Below, piece by piece: positions 6,936 to 14,241 of a stretch of 36,838 nucleotides of DNA (position 1 is its first letter; every line of letters starts with the position of its first letter). This stretch comes from an uncultured Oscillibacter sp. (GTDB lineage: Bacteria; Bacillota; Clostridia; Oscillospirales; Oscillospiraceae). The notes below the pieces were generated by a model. It did not search any database. It saw nothing but the letters and a program-made list of their open reading frames with translations, and was not told the DNA's origin. Both the position numbers and the translations under genes were made by a program. The stretch lies in assembly GCA_900551885.1 (NCBI GenBank), contig URXS01000008.1, positions 1 to 36,838 on the forward strand, in the 5' to 3' direction.

Positions 6936-7349
6936 GGTACTCCTATCATTGCCTTCCCCTGGGGGAAGGTGGCTGGCCGAAGGCCAGTCGGATGAGGGGA
7001 CCGCTTTCCGCACGAACTGATCGATGGCAGTGCAGACCCCTTCAAAATTTTGTTCCACTTCCAGATTGGAAAAGCGCAGGACGTGCAGGTGTTTCTGCTG
7101 CTCCAGATATGCGGTCCTGGCCGCATCATATTGCGGACCGTCTCCCTCGTAGTGCTGGGAACCGTCCAGTTCAATGGCCAGCTTTGCCTTGTGGCAGTAG
7201 AAATCCACAATATAGGGCCCCACCGGCCTTTGCCGGAGAAACTGGATGGGGTAGGTCCGCAAAAAATCATACCAGAGATGATTTTCTTCCTTTGTGGCGT
7301 TCTTGCGCAGCAGCCGGGCACGGGCGCGCATGTCGGAAGATTCTGACAT
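6498..7349 (-). CDS. DUF559 (Vsr-like) nuclease-domain ORF reading in frame into RNase HI
   Basis: From the ATG at 7349 (GGAGAG upstream), residues about 1-115 form a DUF559 domain, a small restriction-endonuclease-like fold related to Vsr. Typical stretches are ARLLRKNATKEE, VGPYIVDFYCHKAKLAIELDGSQH and HVLRFSNLEVEQN; the Asp/Glu and QH of the likely metal site are present. No stop occurs before rnhA. The frame crosses the repeat at 6951-6999, translated as a linker around PSSDWPSASHLPPGEG, and continues as RNase HI from residue 139, giving a 283-residue ORF. Inverted copies of the repeat flank the DUF559 part. Either a real fusion exists, or DUF559 lost its stop and rnhA is re-initiated internally; sequence alone cannot decide. 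The biological role of DUF559 is unknown. Confidence 0.72.
   Translation of the reverse strand: MSESSDMRARARLLRKNATKEENHLWYDFLRTYPIQFLRQRPVGPYIVDFYCHKAKLAIELDGSQHYEGDGPQYDAARTAYLEQQKHLHVLRFSNLEVEQNFEGVCTAIDQFVRKAVPSSDWPSASHLPPGEGNDRSTMKTVTIYTDGACSGNPGPGGWGAILMYGPHKKELSGGEASTTNNRMELTAVISALELLKEPCAVELWSDSKYVIDALDKGWAKGWRAKGWVKSDKKPALNPDLWQRLLELCEVHTVRTHWVKGHAENEFNNRCDELAVLESRKYK
6951..6999 (-). repeat. 50-bp dispersed repeat, copy R1
   Basis: Reverse complement begins CCCCTCATCCG, contains a GGCC palindrome and ends CACCTTCCCC-AGGGGAAGGC. It is translated in frame as the linker between DUF559 and RNase HI. Inverted relative to R2 and R3. Confidence 0.82.
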
Positions 7350-7379
7350 AAACGCCTCTCCTTCCTGGTTCCGTGTCGG

Positions 7380-7431
7380 CCCCTCATCCGTCATTTGCTC
7401 CGCAAATGCCACCTTCCCCGGCGGGGAAGGC
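7380..7431 (+). repeat. 50-bp dispersed repeat, copy R2
   Basis: CCCCTCATCCGTCATTTGC followed by a short GCAAAT palindrome and CCACCTTCCCC-GGCGGGGAAGGC. It lies just upstream of the DUF559 start and forms an inverted pair with R1. A further GATGAGGGG fragment near 7470 may be a broken extra copy. Confidence 0.82.
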
Positions 7432-7472
7432 TTAGGTTCTGCGGAAAACCAATAAGTGTGACGAGCCTGATG

Positions 7473-7508
7473 AGGGGAACCCGTTACCAGGTTCCCCTCT
7501 CTTTTTTC
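7473..7508 (+). terminator. Hairpin with T run between gyrA and DUF559
   Basis: AGGGGAACC (7473-7481) pairs with GGTTCCCCT (7490-7498), followed by TCTTTTTT on the plus strand. The T run is on the wrong side for gyrA, so it would end plus-strand transcription or act only as a weak 3' barrier for gyrA. Confidence 0.45.
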
Positions 7509-7521
7509 AACGTTTCAACAA

Positions 7522-10086
7522 TTACTCCTGTACCGGAGCCTCCGGCGCGGAGGGTTCCGTTGTTTCATTGGGAGAAACGGGTGCCGTTTCGGCTTCCTCC
7601 TCGTCAGCCGTCTGCTCCTCATGGTCGGTCAGAGCCATGGAGATCACCCGGTCGCCCTCCTCCTTGAAGCGCATGACGATGACGCCCTGGGTGGAGCGGC
7701 CGGCGGAGCGGATATTCTCCACCGGGGTGCGGATCAGGATGCCGCCCTGGGTCACCAGCAGCAGGTCCTCGTTACCTTCCACCACCTTGATGCCCACCAC
7801 CGGGCCGGTCTTCTCGGTAACCATATAGTTGCGGATACCCAATCCACCACGGTTGGTGATGCGGTATTCCTCCACCGGCGTCCGCTTGCCGTAGCCGTTC
7901 TCCGTAATGGAGAGCACGGTCTTGCCCGCTCTGGCCCGGGCGGCGCCCACCACGTAGTCGCCCTCCCGGAGCCGGATGCCCCGGACGCCCACGGCGTCCC
8001 GGCCCATGGGCCGGACATCGTTTTCATCAAAGCAGATGGCCTGTCCGTCGTGGGTGGCAATGATAACCTTGCGGGTGCCGTCGGTCTCCCGGACGGAGAT
8101 CAGCCGGTCCCCCTCGTCCAGGCGGAGCGCCCGGATGCCGTTGTTGCGCAGATTCTTCAGCGTCCCCACCGGCAGCCGCTTCACGGTGCCGTTGCGGGTG
8201 AACATCATCAGGTAGCGGTTCTCCTCATCCTCGATGTTGCGGGTGTGGATCATGGCCTGGACACGCTCTCCCTGCTCCACCTGGAGGATATTGATGATGT
8301 TGGTGCCCTTGGCGGTCTTGCCGGACTCGGGGATCTGGTAGCCCTTCTTCCGGTAGACCTTGCCGGTGTCGGTGAAGAAGAGGATATAGTCGTGGGTGGA
8401 AGCAGTGAACACGTCCACCACGAAGTCCTCCTCCCGGGTGGTGATGCCCTTCTTGCCCATGCCGCCCTTGGACTGGGCGGTGTACTCGCTGACGGGGGTC
8501 CGCTTGATATACCCGGCGGCAGTCAGGGTGAAGACACAGTCCTCCTCTTCGATCAGGTCCTCGATGTCGATCTCGTCCTCCACATCCTGGATCTCGGTGA
8601 GGCGGTCGTCGCCGTACTTATCGGAGATGGCGGTCAGCTCCTCCTTGAGGATCTGACGGACCAGGGACTCGTCGCCCAGGACCTTCTCATACCAGTCGAT
8701 TTTGGCCTCCAGCTCCTTGTACTCGTTCTCCAGCTTCTCCCGGTTCAGGCCCTGGAGGGCGATGAGCCGCATTTCGCAGATGGCCTGGGCCTGGATGTCA
8801 TCCAGCCCAAAACGGCTCATCAGGTTCTCCTTGGCGTTGTCGTAGCTGGAGCGGATGATCTTGATGACCTCGTCGATGTTGTCCTGGGCGATCAGCAGGC
8901 CCTCCAGCAGATGGGCCCGCTCCCGGGCCTTTTTCAGGTCGTACCGGGTCCGGCGGACGATGACCTGCTCCTGGTAGGCGATGTACTCGTCCAGGATGTG
9001 CCGCAGGGACAAAATCCGGGGCTGCAGCTTGCCATCCACCTCCACCAGGGCCAGCATATTCACGGCGAAAGAGGTCTGGAGCTGGGTCTGGGCAAAGAGG
9101 CGGTTGAGCACCACCTGGGGGTTGGCGTCCCGCTTCAGCTCGATGACGATCCGCATGCCGTTGCGGTCGGACTCGTCCCGGATGTCGGAGATGCCTTCCA
9201 GCCGCTTGTCCTCCACCTGGTCGGCCATGTTCTTGATGAGCATGCGCTTGTTGACCTGGTAGGGGATCTCGGTGATGACGATGCGGGTGCGGTCTTTGCC
9301 GAACTCCTCAAACTCGTGGCGGGCCCGGATGACGATGCGGCCCCGGCCGGTGGCGTAGGCGGAGCGGATGCCGCTGCGGCCCATGATGATGCCTTTCGTG
9401 GGGAAGTCAGGTCCTTTGATGTGCTGCATCAGGTCTGCCAGGGTGGCGTTGGGGTCCTCCAGCACACAGATGCAGGCGCCGATCACCTCCCGCATGTTGT
9501 GGGGCGGGATATTGGTGGCCATGCCCACGGCGATGCCGGAAGAGCCGTTGACCAGCAGGTTGGGAAACCGGGAGGGCAGGACTTTTGGCTCCTTCCGGGT
9601 CTCGTCGAAGTTGGGGTCCCAGTCCACGGTCTCCTTGTCGATGTCCCGCAGCATCTCGTCGGCGATGCGGGACATACGGGCCTCGGTGTACCGGTAGGCC
9701 GCCGGGGGGTCGCCGTCCACAGAGCCAAAGTTGCCGTGGCCGTCGATGAGCATATAGCGCATGGAGAAGTCCTGGGCCAGACGGACCAGGGCGTCGTAGA
9801 CGCTGGCGTCTCCGTGGGGGTGGTACCGGCCCAGCACGTCGCCCACGGCGGTGGCGCACTTGCGGAAGGGGTGGTCATAGGTCAGATTATCCTCGTACAT
9901 GGCGTAGAGGATGCGCCGGTGCACCGGCTTCAGGCCGTCCCGCACATCCGGCAGGGCCCGGCCCACGATGACGCTCATGGCGTATTCAATATAGGATTTC
10001 TCCATTTCAGGAACCAGGGGAGAGATCTCGATCTTCTGATCGGGATACCGGATCTCCTCCGGATCATACTGGGGTTTTTTAGACAT
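7522..10086 (-). CDS. gyrA: DNA gyrase subunit A
   Basis: An 854-residue GyrA, the breakage-reunion subunit of gyrase. The catalytic Tyr is Y133 in AAYRYTEARM; the helix around HPHGDASVYDALVRLAQDFS is the quinolone-contact region. The six-bladed C-terminal wrapping domain carries a GyrA-box variant, QSKGGMG, in SEYTAQSKGGMGKKG, and the protein ends in an acidic, Thr/Pro-rich tail. At the position matching E. coli Ser83 this protein has Ala94; the Asp87 equivalent (D98) is kept. It lies 74 bases after gyrB on the same strand, probably in one transcript, and is co-directional with replication. Confidence 0.97.
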   Translation of the reverse strand: MSKKPQYDPEEIRYPDQKIEISPLVPEMEKSYIEYAMSVIVGRALPDVRDGLKPVHRRILYAMYEDNLTYDHPFRKCATAVGDVLGRYHPHGDASVYDALVRLAQDFSMRYMLIDGHGNFGSVDGDPPAAYRYTEARMSRIADEMLRDIDKETVDWDPNFDETRKEPKVLPSRFPNLLVNGSSGIAVGMATNIPPHNMREVIGACICVLEDPNATLADLMQHIKGPDFPTKGIIMGRSGIRSAYATGRGRIVIRARHEFEEFGKDRTRIVITEIPYQVNKRMLIKNMADQVEDKRLEGISDIRDESDRNGMRIVIELKRDANPQVVLNRLFAQTQLQTSFAVNMLALVEVDGKLQPRILSLRHILDEYIAYQEQVIVRRTRYDLKKARERAHLLEGLLIAQDNIDEVIKIIRSSYDNAKENLMSRFGLDDIQAQAICEMRLIALQGLNREKLENEYKELEAKIDWYEKVLGDESLVRQILKEELTAISDKYGDDRLTEIQDVEDEIDIEDLIEEEDCVFTLTAAGYIKRTPVSEYTAQSKGGMGKKGITTREEDFVVDVFTASTHDYILFFTDTGKVYRKKGYQIPESGKTAKGTNIINILQVEQGERVQAMIHTRNIEDEENRYLMMFTRNGTVKRLPVGTLKNLRNNGIRALRLDEGDRLISVRETDGTRKVIIATHDGQAICFDENDVRPMGRDAVGVRGIRLREGDYVVGAARARAGKTVLSITENGYGKRTPVEEYRITNRGGLGIRNYMVTEKTGPVVGIKVVEGNEDLLLVTQGGILIRTPVENIRSAGRSTQGVIVMRFKEEGDRVISMALTDHEEQTADEEEAETAPVSPNETTEPSAPEAPVQE

Positions 10087-10160
10087 AGATGAAAGGCTCC
10101 TCCTTTGAGAGGTTTTTGATGTTCATGCGCCGTTCCGGCGGAAAGGGGGGGACCGCTGGA

Positions 10161-12110
10161 TCAGTAGTCCAGGTTCACCGCATACTTGGCGTTCTTCTCA
10201 ATGAACTCTTTTCTCGGCTCCACCTTCTCGCCCATGAGGATGGTGAAGGTCTCGTCGGCCTGGACGGCGTCGTCCAGGGTGATGCGGCGCAACGTCCGCT
10301 TCTCCGGGTCCATGGTGGTCTCCCACAGCTCATGGGGGTTCATCTCGCCCAGGCCTTTGAACCGGGAGATGTCCACCTTGGCATTGGGATTGTCACCTCG
10401 CAGCTCCGCGGAGATGGCGTCCCGCTCCTCCTCGGAGAAGGCCAGGCGGGTGGTCTTGCCCCGGGTCAGCTTGAACAGGGGCGGCACGGCGGAATACACG
10501 TAGCCATGCTCCAGCAGGGGCCGCATAAAGCGGAAGAAAAAGGTCAGCAGCAGGGTACGGATATGGCTGCCGTCCACATCGGCATCGGCCATGATGATGA
10601 CCTTGTGATAGCGGAGCTTGTTCAGGTCGAACTCGTCGCCGATGCCGGCGCCGAGAGCCGTGATGACCGGCTGGAGCTTGTCGTTGCCGTAGACCTTGTC
10701 GGCCCGGGCCTTCTCCACATTCAGCATCTTGCCCCACAGAGGCAGGATGGCCTGGAACCGGGAGTCCCGGCCCTGGGTTGCGGAGCCGCCGGCGGAGTCG
10801 CCCTCGACGATATAGATTTCCGTCAGTTCCGGGTTATTTTCATTGCAGTCCCGCAGCTTGTCCGGCATGGCGGCACCGCCCAGCGCCGTCTTGCGGCGGA
10901 TGGACTCCCGGGCCTTCTTGGCGGCCTCCCGGGCCCGGTTGGCGGTCAGGGCCTTGTCCAGGATCATCCGGCCCACCTGGGGATTCTCCTCCAGGAAGGT
11001 CTCCAGCTTGTCGGAGACGATATTGTTCACCAGGGTACGGATCTCGCTGTTGCCCAGCTTGGCCTTGGTCTGGCCCTCAAACTGGGCGTCGGTCAGCTTC
11101 ACGGAGATCACGCAGGTGAGGCCCTCCCGGCAGTCCTCGCCGGAGACCTTTTCGTCGTCCTTGAGCAGTTTGATCTTGCGGCCGTAGGCGTTGAGCACAT
11201 TGGTCAATGCCCGCTTGAAGCCCTCCTCGTGCATGCCGCCCTCGGGGGTGTGGACGTTGTTGGCGAAGGAGAGGATGGTCTCGTTATAGCCGTCGTTGTA
11301 CTGGAGGGCCACCTCCGCCATGGAGTCGTCCTTCATGCCGGACATGTAGATCACATCCGGGTGCAGGGCGTCCTTGCTCTTGTTGAGCCAGGTGACGAAC
11401 TCCCGGATACCGCCCTCGAAGCACATGTTGTCCTCTTGCTCCTGGCCGGGACGCTTGTCCACGGTGCGGATGCGAAGGCCCGCGTTCAGGAAGGCCTCCT
11501 CCCGCATACGGGTATGGAGGGTGTCGTAGTTATAAACCGTGTCCTCGAACATCTCGGGATCTGGCTTAAAGGTGACGGTGGTGCCGGTGTGGTCCGTCTC
11601 GCCCACCACGGTCATCTCCTGCGTCACATGGCCCCGGGAGAACTTCATCTCGTAGACATGGCCATCCCGGTGGACCTGGACGGTCAGCCACTCAGAGAGG
11701 GCATTGACCACGCTGGCGCCCACGCCGTGGAGGCCGCCGGAGACCTTGTAGCCGCCACCGCCGAACTTGCCGCCGGCGTGGAGGACGGTATACACCACCT
11801 CCAGGGCGGGCTTACCGGTCTGGGCCTGAATATCCACGGGGATGCCGCGGCCATTGTCCACCACGGTGATGGTGTCGCCTTCGTTGATCTGCACCAGGAT
11901 GTCGGTGCAGTAGCCGGCTAGGGCCTCATCGATGGCGTTGTCCACGATCTCATAGACCAGGTGGTGCAGGCCCGAGGTAGAGGTGGAGCCGATATACATA
12001 CCGGGGCGCTTGCGCACCGCCTCCAGCCCCTCCAGCACCTGGATCTCCGAGGCGTCATACTCGTTTTCCGCGTCCACGGCCGTGGAACGCAGGATCTCGT
12101 TTTCTTCCAT
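10161..12110 (-). CDS. gyrB: DNA gyrase subunit B
   Basis: A 649-residue GyrB providing the ATPase of gyrase. GHKL ATP-binding domain (EIVDNAIDEALAGY, DNGRGIPVD, GGLHGVGASVVNALS), transducer domain, then the TOPRIM metal site EGDSAGGSA and DADVDGSHI, and the C-terminal GyrA-binding part ending KYAVNLDY. The ATG at 12110 is preceded by AAGGAG at 6 bases; a longer open frame to 12236 runs through a leader stem-loop and is rejected. remB and recF lie upstream on the same strand, gyrA downstream. Confidence 0.97.
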   Translation of the reverse strand: MEENEILRSTAVDAENEYDASEIQVLEGLEAVRKRPGMYIGSTSTSGLHHLVYEIVDNAIDEALAGYCTDILVQINEGDTITVVDNGRGIPVDIQAQTGKPALEVVYTVLHAGGKFGGGGYKVSGGLHGVGASVVNALSEWLTVQVHRDGHVYEMKFSRGHVTQEMTVVGETDHTGTTVTFKPDPEMFEDTVYNYDTLHTRMREEAFLNAGLRIRTVDKRPGQEQEDNMCFEGGIREFVTWLNKSKDALHPDVIYMSGMKDDSMAEVALQYNDGYNETILSFANNVHTPEGGMHEEGFKRALTNVLNAYGRKIKLLKDDEKVSGEDCREGLTCVISVKLTDAQFEGQTKAKLGNSEIRTLVNNIVSDKLETFLEENPQVGRMILDKALTANRAREAAKKARESIRRKTALGGAAMPDKLRDCNENNPELTEIYIVEGDSAGGSATQGRDSRFQAILPLWGKMLNVEKARADKVYGNDKLQPVITALGAGIGDEFDLNKLRYHKVIIMADADVDGSHIRTLLLTFFFRFMRPLLEHGYVYSAVPPLFKLTRGKTTRLAFSEEERDAISAELRGDNPNAKVDISRFKGLGEMNPHELWETTMDPEKRTLRRITLDDAVQADETFTILMGEKVEPRKEFIEKNAKYAVNLDY

Positions 12111-12128
12111 AAATACTCCTTCCGTAAC

Positions 12129-12180
12129 AAGGCAAGAAGAGCCGGGCCGGAGCCATTTCCGGCCCGTTTCTCCTTGCCTT
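12129..12180 (-). promoter_or_regulatory. Large stem-loop in the gyrB leader
   Basis: On the minus strand an outer 8-bp stem (AAGGCAAG with CTTGCCTT) encloses an inner 9-bp stem CGGGCCGGA / TCCGGCCCG with a 6-base loop. It ends about 19 bases before the gyrB start codon, next to the ribosome site. No T run follows, so it is more likely a translational or mRNA-stability element than a terminator. Confidence 0.6.
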
Positions 12181-12317
12181 ATTCTCAATCTCAACTGGTT
12201 CGCTATTTTCTCAAAAAGAGACTGCAAAATTCCCAAAGGACCAGGACAGCCAGCGCCGCCGGTTCCAGGCGGAACGTGTTATAAAGGAACCCAAAAAGGC
12301 GCAGGATAGCTTCCTCC

Positions 12318-12584
12318 TTACAGCTCCAGCTCCCGACTCTCGGCCCGCTTTTGCAGCGTGGCGGGGGAGAGCTGGCTCAGGTACACGATCTGCCGGTGGT
12401 AGGGGTGGTCGCAGACCACAAAGGAGCGGGGGAGCTGGCCGGACACGTCCAGTACCACGCCTTCTTTTTCCGCGGCGGCCAGGTAGTCCCGGGTGCGCTT
12501 TTCATAACTGCACTTGTCCAGGTCAAAAATGCCGATGACACGCTGCTCCGGCACGATCTCGTTTTGTCCCAGATGAAGGTACAT
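12318..12584 (-). CDS. remB: RemB/YaaB-like DUF370 protein
   Basis: An 88-residue member of the DUF370/RemA-RemB group, small DNA-binding-type proteins known in Bacillus as regulators of matrix genes. The start MYLHLGQNEIVPEQRVIGIFDLDKCS and the length fit the family. Its place between recF and gyrB is the same as yaaB (remB) in Bacillus, which supports the name. The ATG at 12584 follows AAAGGAG; an ORF reaching 12818 runs into the duplicated recF tail and is not credible. The role here is inferred from family and position. Confidence 0.88.
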   Translation of the reverse strand: MYLHLGQNEIVPEQRVIGIFDLDKCSYEKRTRDYLAAAEKEGVVLDVSGQLPRSFVVCDHPYHRQIVYLSQLSPATLQKRAESRELEL

Positions 12585-12660
12585 CCCGTCTCCTTTCCCG
12601 GAAAGGCCTCCGGATTTCAACAATGTGAGGAAGTTTGTGAAAAAAAGTCCCCGTCTCCAC

Positions 12661-12846
12661 TCAAACCAGCGACCCGCCATGGACGTGCAGCACCTTGCCG
12701 CCCAACATCTCCGGCAGCCGGTCGTCCACCGTTGCGGCAGACGATTCCCGGCCCTTTTTGGGCCGCCAATCGTGCCGCTGCCTCGAAAGCGGCTCATTGC
12801 ATTCGCCACCGGCGGCATTTCGCCGCTTTCCCTCGCAGCAGGTGAT
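12661..12846 (-). pseudogene. Orphan copy of the recF 3' end with a 105-bp in-frame insertion
   Basis: Minus-strand reading gives ITCCE, then 35 extra codons (12727-12831), then DDRLPEMLGGKVLHVHGGSLV and TGA. Functional RecF ends ITCCEDDRLPAMLGGKVLHVHGGSLV. The inserted 105 bases keep the frame, contain no stop and fold into two stem-loops (an ACGATT..AATCGT arm around GGCCC-TTTTT-GGGCC, and AAAGCGGC with GCCGCTTT). Differences in the shared part are nearly all synonymous (AGA/CGG, TTA/CTG, CCC/CCG, GGT/GGC), with the orphan carrying the host-like codons. Confidence 0.85.
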
Positions 12847-12913
12847 GCGCCGCAATGCGGCGCGGCGATCGAAAACGCGCTCTCGCGCGGCTCCCATCGC
12901 TCCGCTCGGCCGC

Positions 12914-13015
12914 GTGTTCATCACCTGCTCACACCAGCGACCCACCATGGACGTGCAGCACCTTGCCGCCCAGCATGGCGGGTAATCTGTCGTCCTCACA
13001 GCAGGTGATGAACAC
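12914..13015. repeat. Inverted repeat enclosing the recF 3' end
   Basis: GTGTTCATCACCTGC at 12914-12928 directly abuts the recF stop and is the exact reverse complement of 13001-13015 inside recF; counting the next base pair (12929 with 13000) the arms are 16 bp. A third, partial copy of the arm (CCTCGCAGCAGGTGAT, 12831-12846) marks the start of the orphan tail. Confidence 0.9.
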
Positions 13016-14032
13016 CTGGCCCCCGGCGATGCGGTTCAATACGAACTCCTGCCGGCGGGGGTCCAGCTCGCTGAGCACGTCGTCCAGCAGCAGCACCGGA
13101 TACTCTCCGGTGGCGTTTTTGTAGATCTCCCGCTCCGCCAGCTTCATGGCCAGCGCCGCCGTCCGGGTCTGGCCCTGGGAGGCAAAGCTCTTGGCCTCCC
13201 GGCCATCGATGGAAACCACCAGATCGTCCTTGTGGGGCCCGGACAGGCACAGGCGGGAGGCCCGCTCGGCTGCCTGATGGGATTCCATGTGCCGGCGCAA
13301 CTGCTCCGTCACCGTGCCGATGTCCGCCGCTGGGTCCGTGACTGCGGAGACGGTCTGATACTGAATGGAAAGAACCTCTTTTCCGCCGGAGCACTCCCGG
13401 TGGTGATTGGCGGCGTATTCATTCAGCGCAGCGGAAAATTGCTGGCGGTAGTGGATCAGCACGGCACCGAAGCGGACCAACTGCTCATTGAACTCCGGCA
13501 GCGTCTCCAGCAGGTCCGGCCGCTCCTCACTGTCCCGCAGGATGCGGGTCTTGTGGTCGTAGGCCCGGTTGTACTCCGTCAGGGCGGCGGCGTATCGGGG
13601 ACGGAGCTGGCACAGTGCCGTGTCCATGAATCTGCGCCGGGCGGCGGCCCCCTCCCGGATCAAAAACAGGTCCTCCGGACAGAAGAACACCGTGTGGTAC
13701 ACCTGGCTGAGGGCAGCGCCGTTTTTGGCGGGCACCTGATTGACGGAGAGCTTTCGCCGCCGGTCCCGGTACAGCTCCGCCCGGACCCGGAATTCCCGCT
13801 CCCGGGCGAAAACCCGGGCCTCCAGCAGGGCAGAGGGGGCGCCGAAAGCGATCATCTCCCGGTCCGTCCTGGCCCGGGGGGATTTGCCGCAGGAGAGGTA
13901 GGCCACCGCCTCCAGCAGGTTGGTCTTGCCCTGGGCGTTTTCCCCGAAGATCACGTTGCAGTCCGGGTCAAAGTCCACGCTTTGGGCCCGGTAATTCCGA
14001 AAGTCCCGCAGCTCCAGGCCCTCAAGTCGCAT
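12929..14032 (-). CDS. recF: DNA replication and repair protein RecF
   Basis: A 367-residue SMC-like ABC ATPase of gap repair that helps load RecA. Walker A GENAQGKTNLLEA near residues 30-42, ABC signature LSGPHKDDL and Walker B VLLLDDVLSELD are all visible. The start MRLEGLELRDFRNY at 14032 is typical; it overlaps the yaaA stop by 11 bases, indicating translational coupling. The last codons form a replaced tail with codons AGA and TTA that are unusual for this gene, an inverted repeat around the stop and an orphan tail downstream. Confidence 0.95.
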   Translation of the reverse strand: MRLEGLELRDFRNYRAQSVDFDPDCNVIFGENAQGKTNLLEAVAYLSCGKSPRARTDREMIAFGAPSALLEARVFAREREFRVRAELYRDRRRKLSVNQVPAKNGAALSQVYHTVFFCPEDLFLIREGAAARRRFMDTALCQLRPRYAAALTEYNRAYDHKTRILRDSEERPDLLETLPEFNEQLVRFGAVLIHYRQQFSAALNEYAANHHRECSGGKEVLSIQYQTVSAVTDPAADIGTVTEQLRRHMESHQAAERASRLCLSGPHKDDLVVSIDGREAKSFASQGQTRTAALAMKLAEREIYKNATGEYPVLLLDDVLSELDPRRQEFVLNRIAGGQVFITCCEDDRLPAMLGGKVLHVHGGSLV

Positions 14033-14237
14033 AGTCCACCGTGTAGTGCTCCCCCTGGAAGCACACGTCATCCCCCGGGCGGATCTTCCTGCCCCGCATG
14101 GTGCAGATCTCGCCGTTTACGGTGACCTCCCCGGCCTGGACCCGCTCCTTGGCCTCGCCGCCAGTGGCCACCAGATTGGCAAATTTCAGCAGATCCTGGA
14201 GCTTGATGAACTCCGTGGTAATCGTAATGGTCTTCAT
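14022..14237 (-). CDS. yaaA: S4-domain RNA-binding protein YaaA
   Basis: A 71-residue single S4-like domain: KLQDLLKFANLVATGGEAK, then ERVQAGEVTVNGEICTMRGRKIRPGD. Its position between dnaN and recF is the usual one in Gram-positives, where the family is linked to 50S ribosome assembly. It overlaps recF by 11 bases and starts 4 bases after the dnaN stop. Confidence 0.92.
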   Translation of the reverse strand: MKTITITTEFIKLQDLLKFANLVATGGEAKERVQAGEVTVNGEICTMRGRKIRPGDDVCFQGEHYTVDYAT

Positions 14238-14241
14238 GGTC

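Noticed and set aside
7350..7412. Upstream GTG start for the DUF559 ORF at 7412
   Set aside because: The extension is only a translation of repeat R2; the ATG at 7349 has a ribosome site and fits the domain start.
7621..10092. An 823-residue open frame on the plus strand opposite gyrA, and a similar 610-residue one opposite gyrB (10089-11921)
   Set aside because: Shadows of G/C-biased codons: Val/Gly/His/Leu-rich translations without family features, and gyrA/gyrB are certain on the other strand.
2352..13015. Diversity-generating retroelement (template and variable repeat at gene ends)
   Set aside because: No reverse transcriptase in the window, differences are mostly synonymous and not adenine-specific, and the hosts are housekeeping genes.
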